Shown here piece by piece: positions 1 through 9,011 of a DNA stretch of 64,000 bases (its first letter is position 1; each line of letters starts with the position of its first letter). The stretch is from NCBI RefSeq assembly GCF_021206925.1, contig NZ_JAJPRF010000008.1, positions 62,001 to 126,000 of the forward strand, written 5' to 3'. A model generated the notes under the pieces. That model was given only the letters and a program-made list of their open reading frames with translations. It was not told where the DNA came from and searched no databases. The stretch is from Rhodoflexus caldus (lineage in GTDB: Bacteria > Bacteroidota > Bacteroidia > Cytophagales > Thermoflexibacteraceae). The position numbers were made by a program, and so were the translations under genes.

Positions 1-1
1 C

Positions 2-1033
2 CAAATCGGTGGGGTAGTGCTGGCAAATGCCTGCGGCCCTTGCATTGGTCAGTGGTCGCGCCACGTAAATGACCCCAACAAGCCGAACTCCATCATTACT
101 TCGTTCAACCGCAACTTTGCCAAGCGCAACGATGGCCTTTCTTCTACTCACGCTTTCGTAGCTTCACCTGAAATTGTTACGGCATTTGCCATTGCCGGAG
201 ATTTGACTTTCAACCCAATGAAAGACAAACTCATCAACGAAGACGGACAGGAAGTAATGCTGGATGAACCGCAAGGCCTCACTGCGCCTCCGAAAGGCTA
301 TGCAGTGGAAGATGCCGGCTACCAAGCTCCGGCGGAAGACGGCAGCAAGGTACAGGTAATTGTAAGCCCGACTTCTGACCGCTTGCAGATTCTGGAACCT
401 TTCAAACCATGGGAAGGAACAGACTTGAAAGGTTTGAAACTCCTCATCAAGGCAAAAGGTAAGTGTACTACCGACCATATTTCCATGGCTGGCCCTTGGT
501 TGAAGTATCGCGGCCACTTAGACAATATTTCTAACAACCTGCTGATTGGCGCTACGAATGCCTTCAATGGTGCTACTAACAGCGTGAAAAACCAACTCAC
601 AGGCCAATATGGCGAAGTTCCTGCCGTACAACGCGCCTACAAAGCAGCAGGCATAGGTTCAATCGTTGTAGGCGACGAAAACTACGGCGAAGGCTCGAGC
701 CGTGAGCACGCCGCCATGGAGCCGCGTCATTTGGGCGTTCGCGTGATTCTGGTAAAATCTTTTGCCCGTATCCACGAAACCAACCTGAAAAAACAAGGTA
801 TGCTCGCGCTGACTTTTGTCAATAAAGAAGATTACGACAAAATTCAGGAAGATGATACCATTGATGTAATCGGTTTGACGGAGTTTACCCCGGGTAAAAA
901 CCTAACTATCCGCCTGACTCATGCAGACGGTTCTGTGGAGGAGTTCCCCGTGAAGCATACTTACAACGAGCAGCAAATCGGCTGGTTTAAAGCGGGTTCT
1001 GCGCTCAACCTGATTGCAGCCAAAGGTAAGTAA
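2..1033 (+). CDS. acn: aconitate hydratase, C-terminal part (cut by window edge)
   Basis: Catalyses citrate-isocitrate interconversion in the TCA cycle, in the cytoplasm. The reading frame is already open at base 2, so the true start lies left of the window and 343 residues are visible. The visible part opens with [16 protein letters not shown], which carries the C-x2-C pair that ligates the 4Fe-4S cluster. It then contains the swivelling C-terminal domain with the substrate loop [14 protein letters not shown] and the [15 protein letters not shown] segment. The arrangement matches the mitochondrial-type monomeric aconitase of about 750 residues. It stops with TAA and is followed by a very strong terminator. 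Unlike the LeuC/LeuD-like pair near 39-42 kb, this copy keeps the canonical GSSRE loop and acts as an internal reference. Confidence 0.95.
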   Translation, partial: QIGGVVLANACGPCIGQWSRHVNDPNKPNSIITSFNRNFAKRNDGLSSTHAFVASPEIVTAFAIAGDLTFNPMKDKLINEDGQEVMLDEPQGLTAPPKGYAVEDAGYQAPAEDGSKVQVIVSPTSDRLQILEPFKPWEGTDLKGLKLLIKAKGKCTTDHISMAGPWLKYRGHLDNISNNLLIGATNAFNGATNSVKNQLTGQYGEVPAVQRAYKAAGIGSIVVGDENYGEGSSREHAAMEPRHLGVRVILVKSFARIHETNLKKQGMLALTFVNKEDYDKIQEDDTIDVIGLTEFTPGKNLTIRLTHADGSVEEFPVKHTYNEQQIGWFKAGSALNLIAAKGK

Positions 1034-1050
1034 GGAATACAAGTTTTGGA

Positions 1051-1096
1051 AAAACAAAAGCCACTCCTGTCTTTTTAGGAGTGGCTTTTGTTTTTT
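1051..1096 (+). terminator. intrinsic terminator after aconitase
   Basis: A perfect 18 bp inverted repeat (1051-1068 with 1077-1094) has an 8-base loop and a GC-rich core GCCACTCCT/AGGAGTGGC, with A-rich and T-rich flanks. It works as a Rho-independent terminator for the + strand aconitase. The symmetrical A and T tracts could also serve the leftward gene ending at 1173. Confidence 0.9.
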
Positions 1097-1172
1097 AAAG
1101 GGTACAGAGACTTCCAAAAAGCACGCAAAAAGTTTTGTATATACCTTGATTCCCCCAATACAATTTGCTTGC

Positions 1173-2921
1173 TCACAGTTTTAGGTGGTTTTGTTTTTTT
1201 TCTTCTTCACTTATTTGGTTGGTTCTGTCCGATACCTGTCGTACAGTTTCATCCATTTTTTGAACTGTTTTATCCAATAAGTCAATTAGGTAGGGGTTGT
1301 AAATGCCCTGATTCATATCCATTTTGATGAGATTCATCAGCCCCAGCAAGGTTGCAATCGGGGCGCGCATTTGATGGGAGTTGATATGAGCAATTTCATC
1401 AATGGTTTGCATGTGCCTGCGCTGGTTGTTGTGCAAGCGCTGCCTGATACGCCTGATGACCAGATAAACTGCCGTTCCAGCAAACAAAAATATAAATATT
1501 CCGGCAATAATTAAAAGCCTATTGTAGGCAATTTGCTGTGTTTGTAAGCTGATTTTTAGTTGATTTTCAGCATTTTTTATTTTTTGAAGTTCCAACTCGG
1601 CAGCCTGTTTTTTGAGTTGCTGTGTTGTGCTTTCCTGCTCTTTTTCCAATAGTTTCTTTTGTGAACTAAGCAACGACAGTTCCAACTGCTTTTTTTCGGC
1701 AACCATTTCCTTTAATTGGGCTTCTTGCCCGAGCAAACGGATGATTTTTGCCTGCCGCTCGTTGTCCATGGCCTGTAACCGAGCATTCCATTGCAATCGT
1801 TCTATTTCAGCCTGTTGTTGCTGCAAGTCGTATCGCGATTTTGCCTGTTCGGTAAGCCGCTGTTTTTCGCTGTTAAACAGTAGTTGATTGAGTGAATCGC
1901 TCATCATCTTATATCGCAATGCCTGTTTAAAATCTTGTTTTTTGACATATAGATTGCATAGGTCGTCTGTAATAGATTTAGTCAGACTTGTCAGATTATT
2001 TTCGGTAGCCATGGCAAATGCTTTTTGCAGATAATAATCGGAGCTGTCAATATTGCCGATTTCCATATGATAAGCGCCTAAATTGCCCCAAGAAGTAGCT
2101 AAAATGGATACATCACCTACTCGTTCGGCAATTGCCCGTGTTTGATGCAAGTAATGAATCGCTTCTTTAAATGCTTTTTGGTCGGCGTAGATAATTCCGA
2201 TATTGCCCAAACTGTTGGCAACTCCGCGCAAGTCATTTATTTGTTTTTTCAAAGCCAATGATTTTAACTGATTCTTAATGGCTAATGTGTAATTTTTTTG
2301 GTTTTTGTAATAAATAGCAATATTGCCAAGGGCTGCTGCCTGCAATTGTTTGTTATCAATTTGCTCGGCTTGTGCGAGCGCCTGCCTGTAATGTGTAATG
2401 GATTGCAGGGTGTCGCCCATTTTCTCGAACAAAACACCCATATTGTTCAGCGTGCGGGCAATGCCGTATTTGTTTTGCAAGGCTCTGTCTATGGCGATAG
2501 AGGCGGCATAGGCTTCCATTGCCTCCGGCCACATACCCCACATGCGATAAATAGAACCTACGGCTTGCAGCATATCTGCCTTCAATGTTAAAAGGCTGTC
2601 CGGTAGTGTATTTTTAGCATCCAGATAGTTAAGGCCTTTTTGCAGCAATTGAAAAGCCTGTGAATATTCTCCCAAAGAGAGGTAACATTGCCCCATCAGA
2701 TAGTGCGCATCGGTATAAGCCCACTCGTTGCGCTCGGCAGTTGCAATTTGTAAATATTGTTGTGCTGTTTTGAGCGCTTCTCGCGGTTGAGAATACAGCA
2801 ACTTGCGGGCTTCTGCTGCTTGTTTTTGCCAAATAGTCAGGTCTGTCTGCGCACTTGCAGTTATAGCCAGCGAGATAAAGCAAATGATAAGACAGAAATT
2901 CCGTACAAGCGCATTGTCCAT
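1173..2921 (-). CDS. TPR sensor protein ending in a histidine-kinase DHp helix pair, no ATPase domain
   Basis: A secreted N-terminal signal (FCLIICFISLAITASAQ) is followed by about seven tetratricopeptide repeats, a long coiled coil rich in Gln, Glu and Lys, one membrane helix (LLIIAGIFIFLFAGTAVYLV) and a cytoplasmic DHp-like segment IAHINSHQMRAPIATLLGL with His at about residue 516. This segment is typical of Bacteroidota TPR histidine kinases, where it is followed by an HATPase_c domain. Here the protein stops about 65 residues after the His, and no N, G1 or G2 box follows. It is probably a sensor or phospho-acceptor partner working with another kinase; that role is inference. I start at the Met before DNALVRNFC because the signal peptide then sits at the N-terminus; an in-frame Met lies 18 codons upstream at 2975. 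Confidence 0.8.
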   Translation of the reverse strand: MDNALVRNFCLIICFISLAITASAQTDLTIWQKQAAEARKLLYSQPREALKTAQQYLQIATAERNEWAYTDAHYLMGQCYLSLGEYSQAFQLLQKGLNYLDAKNTLPDSLLTLKADMLQAVGSIYRMWGMWPEAMEAYAASIAIDRALQNKYGIARTLNNMGVLFEKMGDTLQSITHYRQALAQAEQIDNKQLQAAALGNIAIYYKNQKNYTLAIKNQLKSLALKKQINDLRGVANSLGNIGIIYADQKAFKEAIHYLHQTRAIAERVGDVSILATSWGNLGAYHMEIGNIDSSDYYLQKAFAMATENNLTSLTKSITDDLCNLYVKKQDFKQALRYKMMSDSLNQLLFNSEKQRLTEQAKSRYDLQQQQAEIERLQWNARLQAMDNERQAKIIRLLGQEAQLKEMVAEKKQLELSLLSSQKKLLEKEQESTTQQLKKQAAELELQKIKNAENQLKISLQTQQIAYNRLLIIAGIFIFLFAGTAVYLVIRRIRQRLHNNQRRHMQTIDEIAHINSHQMRAPIATLLGLMNLIKMDMNQGIYNPYLIDLLDKTVQKMDETVRQVSDRTNQISEEEKKQNHLKL

Positions 2922-3091
2922 GATTTGAGTAATATACTGCCAAAAATAAATACAATTTTTGCAAAATTTACCCACGTTACAACATCAATCATTAGAACGC
3001 ATCCTAATGTATGTTATTGCAAGATATGGCTAAAAATTGCATTTCCGGCGAATCTGTATTTGCTTTGTATCTACTTTAGCTACGAATTGGC

Positions 3092-3898
3092 ATGAATCTG
3101 AAACTGCGTAACCCGCTTGCTTTTTTTGACTTAGAAACCACAGGCACGAATATCACAACCGACCGCATCGTAGAAATTGCGGTTGTGAAAGTAATGCCCA
3201 ATGGCGAGCAATTGACCAAAGAAACCCGCATCAACCCGACCATCCCCATTCCTTACGAGGTAAGTCTGATTCATGGCATTTACGATGAAGATGTGCAGGA
3301 TAAGCCTACTTTTAAGCAAATAGCTAAAGAACTTGCCAATTTTTTGGAAGGTGCCGATTTGGCGGGGTTTAACGTGCTGAAATTTGATTTGCCTATGTTG
3401 GCCGAAGAATTTCTCAGAGCCGGTGTAGAATTTGATCCAAGTACCCGAAAAGTGGTAGATGTACAGCGCATTTTCCATCTGATGGAGCCGCGCACGCTTT
3501 CGGCTGCCTATAAATTTTACTGCCAGAAGGAGTTGGTAAATGCGCACAGTGCCCTTGCCGATACTATTGCTACTTTTGAGGTGCTCGATGCACAGGTAGA
3601 GTACTACAAGGAAGTGGCCGTTAATGGCAAAGACGGTGTCCCGTTCTATCCCGTGCAAAACGACATACAGGCGCTGCATAATCTGACTGCTTCCAACATG
3701 GTGGATTTTGCAGGGCGGATTGTGCTGGACAATAAAGGTGTGCCGATATTTAACTTTGGCAAACACAAAGGCGTGCCGGTTTTAGAGGTGCTCAAAAAAG
3801 AACCTACTTACTACGACTGGATGATGAACGGAGATTTTCCGCTCAATACCAAGCAAAAACTGACGCAAATCCGATTGAGCCAGTTTAATCAAAAATAA
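3092..3898 (+). CDS. DnaQ-like 3'-5' exonuclease with C-terminal DUF3820-like domain
   Basis: DEDDh exonuclease fold. Exo I is FFDLETTGT (D13, E15), Exo II is GFNVLKFDLPML (D99) and Exo III is AHSALADT (H152, D157), so all five catalytic acidic or His residues are present. This is the family of the DNA polymerase III epsilon proofreading subunit, but the protein is a stand-alone exonuclease of 268 residues. Residues 215-265 (FNFGKHKGVPVLEVLKKEPTYYDWMM) resemble the short DUF3820 domain found after exonucleases in Bacteroidota. MenC begins 3 bases downstream, so the two are co-transcribed. Whether it proofreads replication or acts in repair or RNA trimming cannot be told from sequence. Confidence 0.88.
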   Translation: MNLKLRNPLAFFDLETTGTNITTDRIVEIAVVKVMPNGEQLTKETRINPTIPIPYEVSLIHGIYDEDVQDKPTFKQIAKELANFLEGADLAGFNVLKFDLPMLAEEFLRAGVEFDPSTRKVVDVQRIFHLMEPRTLSAAYKFYCQKELVNAHSALADTIATFEVLDAQVEYYKEVAVNGKDGVPFYPVQNDIQALHNLTASNMVDFAGRIVLDNKGVPIFNFGKHKGVPVLEVLKKEPTYYDWMMNGDFPLNTKQKLTQIRLSQFNQK

Positions 3899-3901
3899 CT
3901 T

Positions 3902-4966
3902 GTGCTGACGCTGCGCCACCAATATCATCTGCTGAAATTCAAGTTTGAGGCCGGCACATCGCGCGGTGTGCTGACCGAACGGCCTGTTTGGTTTGTTTTT
4001 TTAACAGATACCCGAACAAACTTGTGCGGTATCGGTGAAGTAGCTCCGCTGGCAGGCCTGAGCGTTGATTTTTTCCCCGATTACGAACAAAAAATTGCAT
4101 TGCTGGAAAAAAGTTTGCACCAAGTGCAATTTCGGGATGCCCGCGATATTACCCAAGAATGGATTGACCAACAGACAGAAAATCTGCCTGCACTTCGGTT
4201 TGCTCTCGAAACAGCCGTGCTGGATTTGCAAAACGGCGGTAAGCGGATGATTGCCGACAATCCATTTTATCATGGTGCCATGTCCATCCCGATTAACGGG
4301 CTTATTTGGATGGGCAATGAGGCATTTATGTTGCAACAGGTGGAAGATAAGTTGGCAGCGGGTTTTTCCTGTCTGAAAATGAAAATAGGCGCGATAGATT
4401 TTGCTGCTGAGTTGAATATTTTGGCAGGTATCCGCAAAAGATTTTCACCCGATGAAATCACCCTCAGGGTAGATGCCAACGGTGCTTTTACGCCTGCGGA
4501 AGCACCGTTGAAATTGGCTGCACTTGCCGATTTTCATATCCACTCCATCGAGCAACCCATCAGGCAGGGGCAATGGGATGCCATGGCACAACTGTGCCGC
4601 GTTTCACCTGTGCCTGTGGCATTAGATGAAGAACTCATCGGTATTCATTCAAGGGATGAGAAAAAGCGGTTGCTGGAAACACTCCGCCCACCGTATATCA
4701 TCCTGAAACCCGGCCTGTTGGGCGGTTTGGCGGCCTCTGCCGAGTGGATTGAACTTGCCGAGCAAATGGGTATCGGCTGGTGGATTACCTCTGCGCTGGA
4801 ATCCAATATCGGGCTGAATGCCATCTGTCAGTTTACGGCTTCCTACCAGCCTGCCATACCGCAAGGTTTGGGTACAGGGCAATTATACCACAATAATATA
4901 GATTCGCCGCTGGTGGTAGCCAACGGGCACATCAGCTACACTGGCGAAGGAAAATGGGGCATGTAG
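3902..4966 (+). CDS. menC: o-succinylbenzoate synthase (enolase superfamily)
   Basis: Dehydrates SHCHC to o-succinylbenzoate in menaquinone biosynthesis, as expected in a respiring Bacteroidota cell. It is 354 residues long. The catalytic Lys pair is in LKMKIGA (K159, K161). Metal ligands are the Asp of LRVDANGAF, the Glu of SIEQPI and the acidic pair of ALDEELIG, and the second catalytic Lys is in IILKPGLLGG. The segment ITSALESNIGLNAICQF is characteristic of Bacteroidota MenC. The start is GTG, 3 bases after the exonuclease stop. Other men genes are not in the window. A dipeptide epimerase is the main alternative in this superfamily, but the ESNIGLNAI segment favours MenC. Confidence 0.87.
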   Translation: MLTLRHQYHLLKFKFEAGTSRGVLTERPVWFVFLTDTRTNLCGIGEVAPLAGLSVDFFPDYEQKIALLEKSLHQVQFRDARDITQEWIDQQTENLPALRFALETAVLDLQNGGKRMIADNPFYHGAMSIPINGLIWMGNEAFMLQQVEDKLAAGFSCLKMKIGAIDFAAELNILAGIRKRFSPDEITLRVDANGAFTPAEAPLKLAALADFHIHSIEQPIRQGQWDAMAQLCRVSPVPVALDEELIGIHSRDEKKRLLETLRPPYIILKPGLLGGLAASAEWIELAEQMGIGWWITSALESNIGLNAICQFTASYQPAIPQGLGTGQLYHNNIDSPLVVANGHISYTGEGKWGM

Positions 4967-4972
4967 GCTTTA

Positions 4973-5305
4973 TCAGCCGCGTTTTTTAGAGCCTCTTACT
5001 TTGTCCTGATGCGGGTCGCGTTTCATTTTCCTGAAACCTTCTCCGATTTTCGGGTTTTTGCCGGTGTAGAACCACGACTTCAAAAACCAGTGATTTTTGC
5101 CAAAATATTCCGCGCCTTCGTGCATATGAATCATGCGAACATGACAAGATTCTAAACGGCACTTGCGAATTTTGCCTTTCTTTTTGCCTTCGCTTGCTTG
5201 TGCCTGTGCTTTTTTCCCGCCACCGAACATGCTGCAAGAAGGTGCCGCTGCCAACAAAACAAGCAACAGTAAAACTCTGAAAAAAACGGTTTGCCAATTC
5301 CTCAT
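4973..5305 (-). CDS. small basic lipoprotein of unknown function
   Basis: It has 110 residues from the Met before RNWQTVFF. A hydrophobic signal (VLLLLVLLAAAPSC) ends in a lipobox with Cys, so the mature protein is probably an acylated periplasmic or outer-membrane lipoprotein. The mature part is strongly basic (KKKGKIRKCR, C-terminal RGSKKRG). It holds a compact Cys/His segment, RKCRLESCHVRMIHMHEGAEY, followed by aromatic residues and KNPKIGEGF. I do not recognise a named family. The Cys-x4-Cys plus several His could bind metal, which is inference. It lies 32 bases downstream of hisH on the same strand. An in-frame Met five codons upstream (5320) is the alternative start. Confidence 0.65.
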   Translation of the reverse strand: MRNWQTVFFRVLLLLVLLAAAPSCSMFGGGKKAQAQASEGKKKGKIRKCRLESCHVRMIHMHEGAEYFGKNHWFLKSWFYTGKNPKIGEGFRKMKRDPHQDKVRGSKKRG

Positions 5306-5337
5306 ACCGTAATAACGCACAACGTCTTGTTTTCGTG

Positions 5338-5940
5338 CTATAATCGCAAAAAATTGTCCAAAATTTTAGCGCCTACTGCACCGCTTTTTTCGGTGTGGAA
5401 CTGTACGGCATAGAAGTTATCCTTGTGCAGCGCTGCCGAAAAGTCCAAGCAATAATTGCTTTTGGCAATGGTATAAGGCGAAAGTTCGGCATAGTAGCTG
5501 TGCACGAAATAGACATAAGCGTCTTGTTCCGAGATGCCCGCAAACAACGGCGAATGCATGTCAAACAAATTGTTCCACCCGATTTGCGGCACTTTCACAG
5601 TTGCTTTTTGTTCTTCGGAAGGCTGAAAACGGCGTACTGCCACATCAAAAATGCCCATGCATTCCGTGTTATTTTCCTCTGAATAGCGGCAGAGCAGTTG
5701 CAGCCCTACGCAAATACCCAACACAGGTTGTTGCAGATTCTTAATGATGGTATCCAAGCCGCGTGCCCTGAGGTAGTTCATTGCAGTACTTGCCTCGCCC
5801 ACACCCGGGAAAATAACTTTATCTGCCCGTTGCAGCACTTCCGCTTCATCGCTGACAATCGGTTCTATGCCCAAGCGGTTGAGCGCATAAATGACAGACT
5901 GTGTGTTTCCGGCATTGTACTTGACAATGGCAATGTTCAT
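5338..5940 (-). CDS. hisH: imidazole glycerol phosphate synthase glutaminase subunit HisH
   Basis: Class I glutamine amidotransferase that supplies ammonia to HisF in histidine biosynthesis. The protein is 200 residues, the normal length. The nucleophile Cys77 is in GICVGLQLL, and the His182/Glu184 pair is in VQFHTEKSG; the oxyanion region is FPGVGEAS. HisF and the other his genes are absent from the window, so histidine biosynthesis is split, or the rest of the operon lies elsewhere. The preceding gene on the strand (DUF72) ends 50 bases upstream. The identification is firm from motif set and length. Confidence 0.95.
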   Translation of the reverse strand: MNIAIVKYNAGNTQSVIYALNRLGIEPIVSDEAEVLQRADKVIFPGVGEASTAMNYLRARGLDTIIKNLQQPVLGICVGLQLLCRYSEENNTECMGIFDVAVRRFQPSEEQKATVKVPQIGWNNLFDMHSPLFAGISEQDAYVYFVHSYYAELSPYTIAKSNYCLDFSAALHKDNFYAVQFHTEKSGAVGAKILDNFLRL

Positions 5941-5990
5941 AGCTATTGTTTTTTTAAGTAAAACAGGCTGCGAATTTAAGGGCTGGGGCT

Positions 5991-6902
5991 TTAAAACAAA
6001 TTCATCTGTTCGGCTTTTGCGGCAAATTGCGGGCGTTTTAATGTCAAACCAAGGCGTTTATTGAGGTTATCAATCAGATAATCAGCCAATTGTGGTGATA
6101 GCACGTTGTCGGGTTCGTGTACAAAAAAATAGACAGCCTCCATGCCTTTCTCCAACCAGTTTTGCAGGCGGCTTATCCATTCGTCAATGCGTGTGTAGTC
6201 GGTAGGGTGCAGGCTGTTGCCTACGAAGCGAATAACTGCCGTGCGCGTTGTCAGCCGTTGGTGCAATACATCGCGCCTACCTGCTACATCACAGATGACG
6301 GTACTTACGCCAAGTTCCTCCAATACTTTTGCGGCTTCGTCAAAGTGCCGTTTGCCCGAATTTCCCTTAAACCATGCAGGGTGGCGAAACTCCACTGAAA
6401 GCGGAACATCCGACGGAAATTTTTGCAGATACAGCGTCAGAACAGGCAAATGCTCAGGTGCGAAGTAGGGGGGAAGTTGCAGAAAACAAATACCCAGACG
6501 CTCGCCAAGCCCAACCACTTGTTCGCAGAACATAGCCGTAAGCGATTCGGCATTTTGCAGCATCAACTGATGGCTGATTTCCTGCGGGATTTTGGGACAA
6601 AAGCGAAACCCAGCGGGCGATTCGGCACTCCATCGGCGGATGGTGGCATCGTCAGGGATGCGATAATGCGTAGTATTGAGTTCTATGGTGTTAAATTGTC
6701 GGCTATAATGCCGCAAGTAGTCTTTTTCACGGGCATTGGTCGGATAAAGTGCTCCTACCCACTCTTTGCAAGCCCATACCGGACAACCGATATAAAACTG
6801 TGGCGTATTTTGGCGGCAGTCGGGCAAGGCAGCCCAGTCGGTAGAGTCAAGGGGCAGGGTGAAATCTACCCCCGAAATATCGTCTAATTTGCCGAAGTCC
6901 AT
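5991..6902 (-). CDS. DUF72 family protein (YecE-like TIM barrel)
   Basis: Contains the DUF72 signature: YIGCPVWACKEWVGALYPTNAREKDYLRHYSRQFNTIELNTTHYRIP near residues 37-85, then FRFCPKIPQEISH, CFLQLPPYF, LSVEFRHPAWF and AVIRFVGNSLHPTDYTR. It is 303 residues. DUF72 proteins have a TIM-barrel fold and no settled biochemical role, so none is assigned. The stop lies 50 bases before hisH and the start is 6 bases after the STAS-like gene stop, so it is probably co-transcribed with both. Confidence 0.88.
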   Translation of the reverse strand: MDFGKLDDISGVDFTLPLDSTDWAALPDCRQNTPQFYIGCPVWACKEWVGALYPTNAREKDYLRHYSRQFNTIELNTTHYRIPDDATIRRWSAESPAGFRFCPKIPQEISHQLMLQNAESLTAMFCEQVVGLGERLGICFLQLPPYFAPEHLPVLTLYLQKFPSDVPLSVEFRHPAWFKGNSGKRHFDEAAKVLEELGVSTVICDVAGRRDVLHQRLTTRTAVIRFVGNSLHPTDYTRIDEWISRLQNWLEKGMEAVYFFVHEPDNVLSPQLADYLIDNLNKRLGLTLKRPQFAAKAEQMNLF

Positions 6903-6908
6903 CTCGCC

Positions 6909-7310
6909 TTACTTATGCAACAGCCAATTGATGGCATCTTGCTGATTGTCAAAATATTTAGTGATGAACATTGCATCTGCATCTTCCATGGTTTGCTCAA
7001 TGGAAACTTGCGAGAAAAAATCTTTACTCACCATATAAGCAAATTTCTGAATACCGGCTTTTAACGAACGAGGGTGGATATTTTCCTGCACCCATTCTTG
7101 CGTCTCCGGAATGACCGTCATGGCAAATGCACTTGTATCAATGAATGAAAAATGCGGGTGGTACTGCTCGGCTATTTCAGCATATTTGGTCAGTTCTGCT
7201 TTAAAAATATCATCGGTCATTGTGACAGTTTCCGGAGACCATATTACCTTAATAAGTTGATTTTCAGGTACAACTTCCAATGTAACATAAGGACTTTGAT
7301 AGACTTGCAT
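6909..7310 (-). CDS. STAS/SpoIIAA-like small protein
   Basis: A 133-residue soluble protein without signal peptide. The pattern of a short beta pair (VTLEVVPENQLIKVIWSPETV), a helix, a central strand HFSFIDTSAFAMTV, a helix-strand KAGIQKFAYMVSKDFFSQVSIEQTM and the ending KYFDNQQDAINWLLH matches the Bacteroidota SpoIIAA/STAS-like family. A paralogue with the same design lies at 37443-37847. Such proteins are often found as single-domain signalling or scaffold proteins; the function here is unknown. It is separated from DUF72 by 6 bases. Confidence 0.65.
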   Translation of the reverse strand: MQVYQSPYVTLEVVPENQLIKVIWSPETVTMTDDIFKAELTKYAEIAEQYHPHFSFIDTSAFAMTVIPETQEWVQENIHPRSLKAGIQKFAYMVSKDFFSQVSIEQTMEDADAMFITKYFDNQQDAINWLLHK

Positions 7311-7340
7311 AGGCGTAAGAGAGTTTAAAGGTGTCAGGTA

Positions 7341-8465
7341 TCAATAATTTGCGCAGCGTACTTCACTGTTGTTCAAAATCCGATTGATGGAGTGAACCAT
7401 GTACCATGAGTTCACCTTATTGGCATGATGCAGAGAGATAATGGTGCGGTTGCAATCCACAATGCGAATCAGCATAGGGGTTGCACCTTGCCAAAATCCT
7501 TTGTGGTAGATAATTTTTTCGCCAAAATTAGTTTCTGAGATGCGCCAGCCGTAGCCGTAGTTGAACTTTTCTTCGCCAAGCGTAATGCCGCGCTCAAAGG
7601 CTGCTTGCAGGGTTTTTTGGCTGATGAGTATATCTGTATAAAGGGCTCTGTCCCATTTGAACATGTCTTCTACGGTAGAAAACACCCCCTTGTCGCCTAA
7701 GATACCGTCGCGGTTTTCATTTTCGCGCAGCATTTTTGCATGTCGTTCCGGGCTGTACAAATAAGTAGCAGTCATCCCGATTTTATTGAAAATATTTTCC
7801 TGCATAAAATCGGTGAATGAGCGAGCAGTAACGCGCTCAATAATCAAAGGCAGCAGTGCGTAACCTGTGTTACAATAATGATGCTTCTTACCGGGTTGAA
7901 ATTCGAGGGGAATATGATGCTTGCTAAGAATTTTAAGCAAGTCCTCATTGGTTAGGTAGTCTTTTTTGCGAAAATATTTTTCAAATACTTTCGGGCGGTT
8001 CAGGTAATCGGGCAAACCGGAGGTATGATTGAGCAAGTGCCGCACGGTAATGCCTCGGTAGGGGAGTTCGGGCAGATAGGTGCGGATGTCATCATCAAAT
8101 TTTAAAGCACCTTGTTCAATAAGCATCAGCGTAGCAACTGCCGTGAAAGGCTTTGAAACAGAAGCCAGTTGCATTTCCGTATCAACGGTAAACGGTTTGC
8201 CGTTATCTACTTTGGAATAGCCGTAAGCCTTTTTAAAAACGATTCGGCCTTCATCTGCTACCAATATAACGCCATTGTATCTTCCCAAACGAGCAAGGCT
8301 ATCCATCAACAAGTGGAGCATACTTACCTGATAATCTTTTTTGCATTGCGAAATCAGTGTAAGCCTTTCAGCAGGTGTATCTTCTGTTTTTTTTAACAAA
8401 GGGAACAGCGGCTGTGCCGCAATATTGGTGAACGCAATCAGCAAATAGTAGATAAACAGCTTCAT
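7341..8465 (-). CDS. serine hydrolase of the beta-lactamase class C / penicillin-binding fold
   Basis: It has 374 residues with an N-terminal hydrophobic signal (LFIYYLLIAFTNIAAQ). The catalytic SxxK motif is Ser102-Val-Ser-Lys105 in LASVSKPFTAV, and the YxN motif is Tyr197-Cys-Asn199 in HHYCNTGYAL. HLLNHTSGLPDY is the usual conserved stretch of this family, and the third box may be IIYHKGFWQG (H-x-G). Members include D-alanyl-D-alanine carboxypeptidases, esterases and class C beta-lactamases; the substrate cannot be chosen from sequence. It most likely acts in the periplasm. It is first in the leftward run that continues through the STAS-like, DUF72 and HisH genes. Confidence 0.87.
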   Translation of the reverse strand: MKLFIYYLLIAFTNIAAQPLFPLLKKTEDTPAERLTLISQCKKDYQVSMLHLLMDSLARLGRYNGVILVADEGRIVFKKAYGYSKVDNGKPFTVDTEMQLASVSKPFTAVATLMLIEQGALKFDDDIRTYLPELPYRGITVRHLLNHTSGLPDYLNRPKVFEKYFRKKDYLTNEDLLKILSKHHIPLEFQPGKKHHYCNTGYALLPLIIERVTARSFTDFMQENIFNKIGMTATYLYSPERHAKMLRENENRDGILGDKGVFSTVEDMFKWDRALYTDILISQKTLQAAFERGITLGEEKFNYGYGWRISETNFGEKIIYHKGFWQGATPMLIRIVDCNRTIISLHHANKVNSWYMVHSINRILNNSEVRCANY

Positions 8466-8678
8466 TTCCTCGCCCGGTTTCTGTAAAAAACGTTAATAAA
8501 AAAGAAACATTGCCTTTGAGCAGTGCCTTGTTTCAATGAAAATGTGTTGTTTGGGAGTTTGGCGAATAATTTTCACCGTACTTTCCAAATGTAGCGAATG
8601 TGAGGAAAAATACAATGCCTATGCCTAAAAATTGGCATTAAAATAGATTATGGCAGGGCATACCTCTTAAATGTATCC

Positions 8679-9011
8679 ATGAAATACCTTTTGGCTGTTT
8701 TTGTCTGTGTGGCATTGCACACAGCAGCAATTGCACAAAATACTCGCGCCGGCAACAGTTCGGCGGAAACCGGAAGCGCAGAAGTTTTTATGCGTGAGCG
8801 GCAAAGCGCACGCAAATTCGGTAGGCGATTCAAGGCTGCACCTACGCGCAATGCATTTGCCGAAGCCCGCATGAAAGAACGCCGGAAAATGGCTGAGGAA
8901 ATGAAAAAACCTCAGTATGCCGACAAGATGTATTTTGGCCATAAGCGCCCGCCCAAAAAACGCCCTCTTCACAAGCGCAAATTCTGCAAAGAGTGCGGCA
9001 TGGTGCACTGA
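8679..9011 (+). CDS. small secreted basic protein with C-terminal CxxC
   Basis: It has 110 residues. A clear signal peptide (MKYLLAVFVCVALHTAAIAQ) precedes a very basic mature region rich in Arg and Lys (ERQSARKFGRRFK, MKERRKMAEEMKK, HKRPPKKRPLHKRK) that ends in FCKECGMVH, a Cys-x2-Cys next to a final His. No family is recognised. It could be a small metal-binding or structural periplasmic protein, which is inference. Its stop codon (9009-9011) directly abuts the stop of the convergent PorP/SprF gene (9012-9014). The opposite strand also has an open frame here, but the signal peptide supports the + strand. Confidence 0.6.
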   Translation: MKYLLAVFVCVALHTAAIAQNTRAGNSSAETGSAEVFMRERQSARKFGRRFKAAPTRNAFAEARMKERRKMAEEMKKPQYADKMYFGHKRPPKKRPLHKRKFCKECGMVH

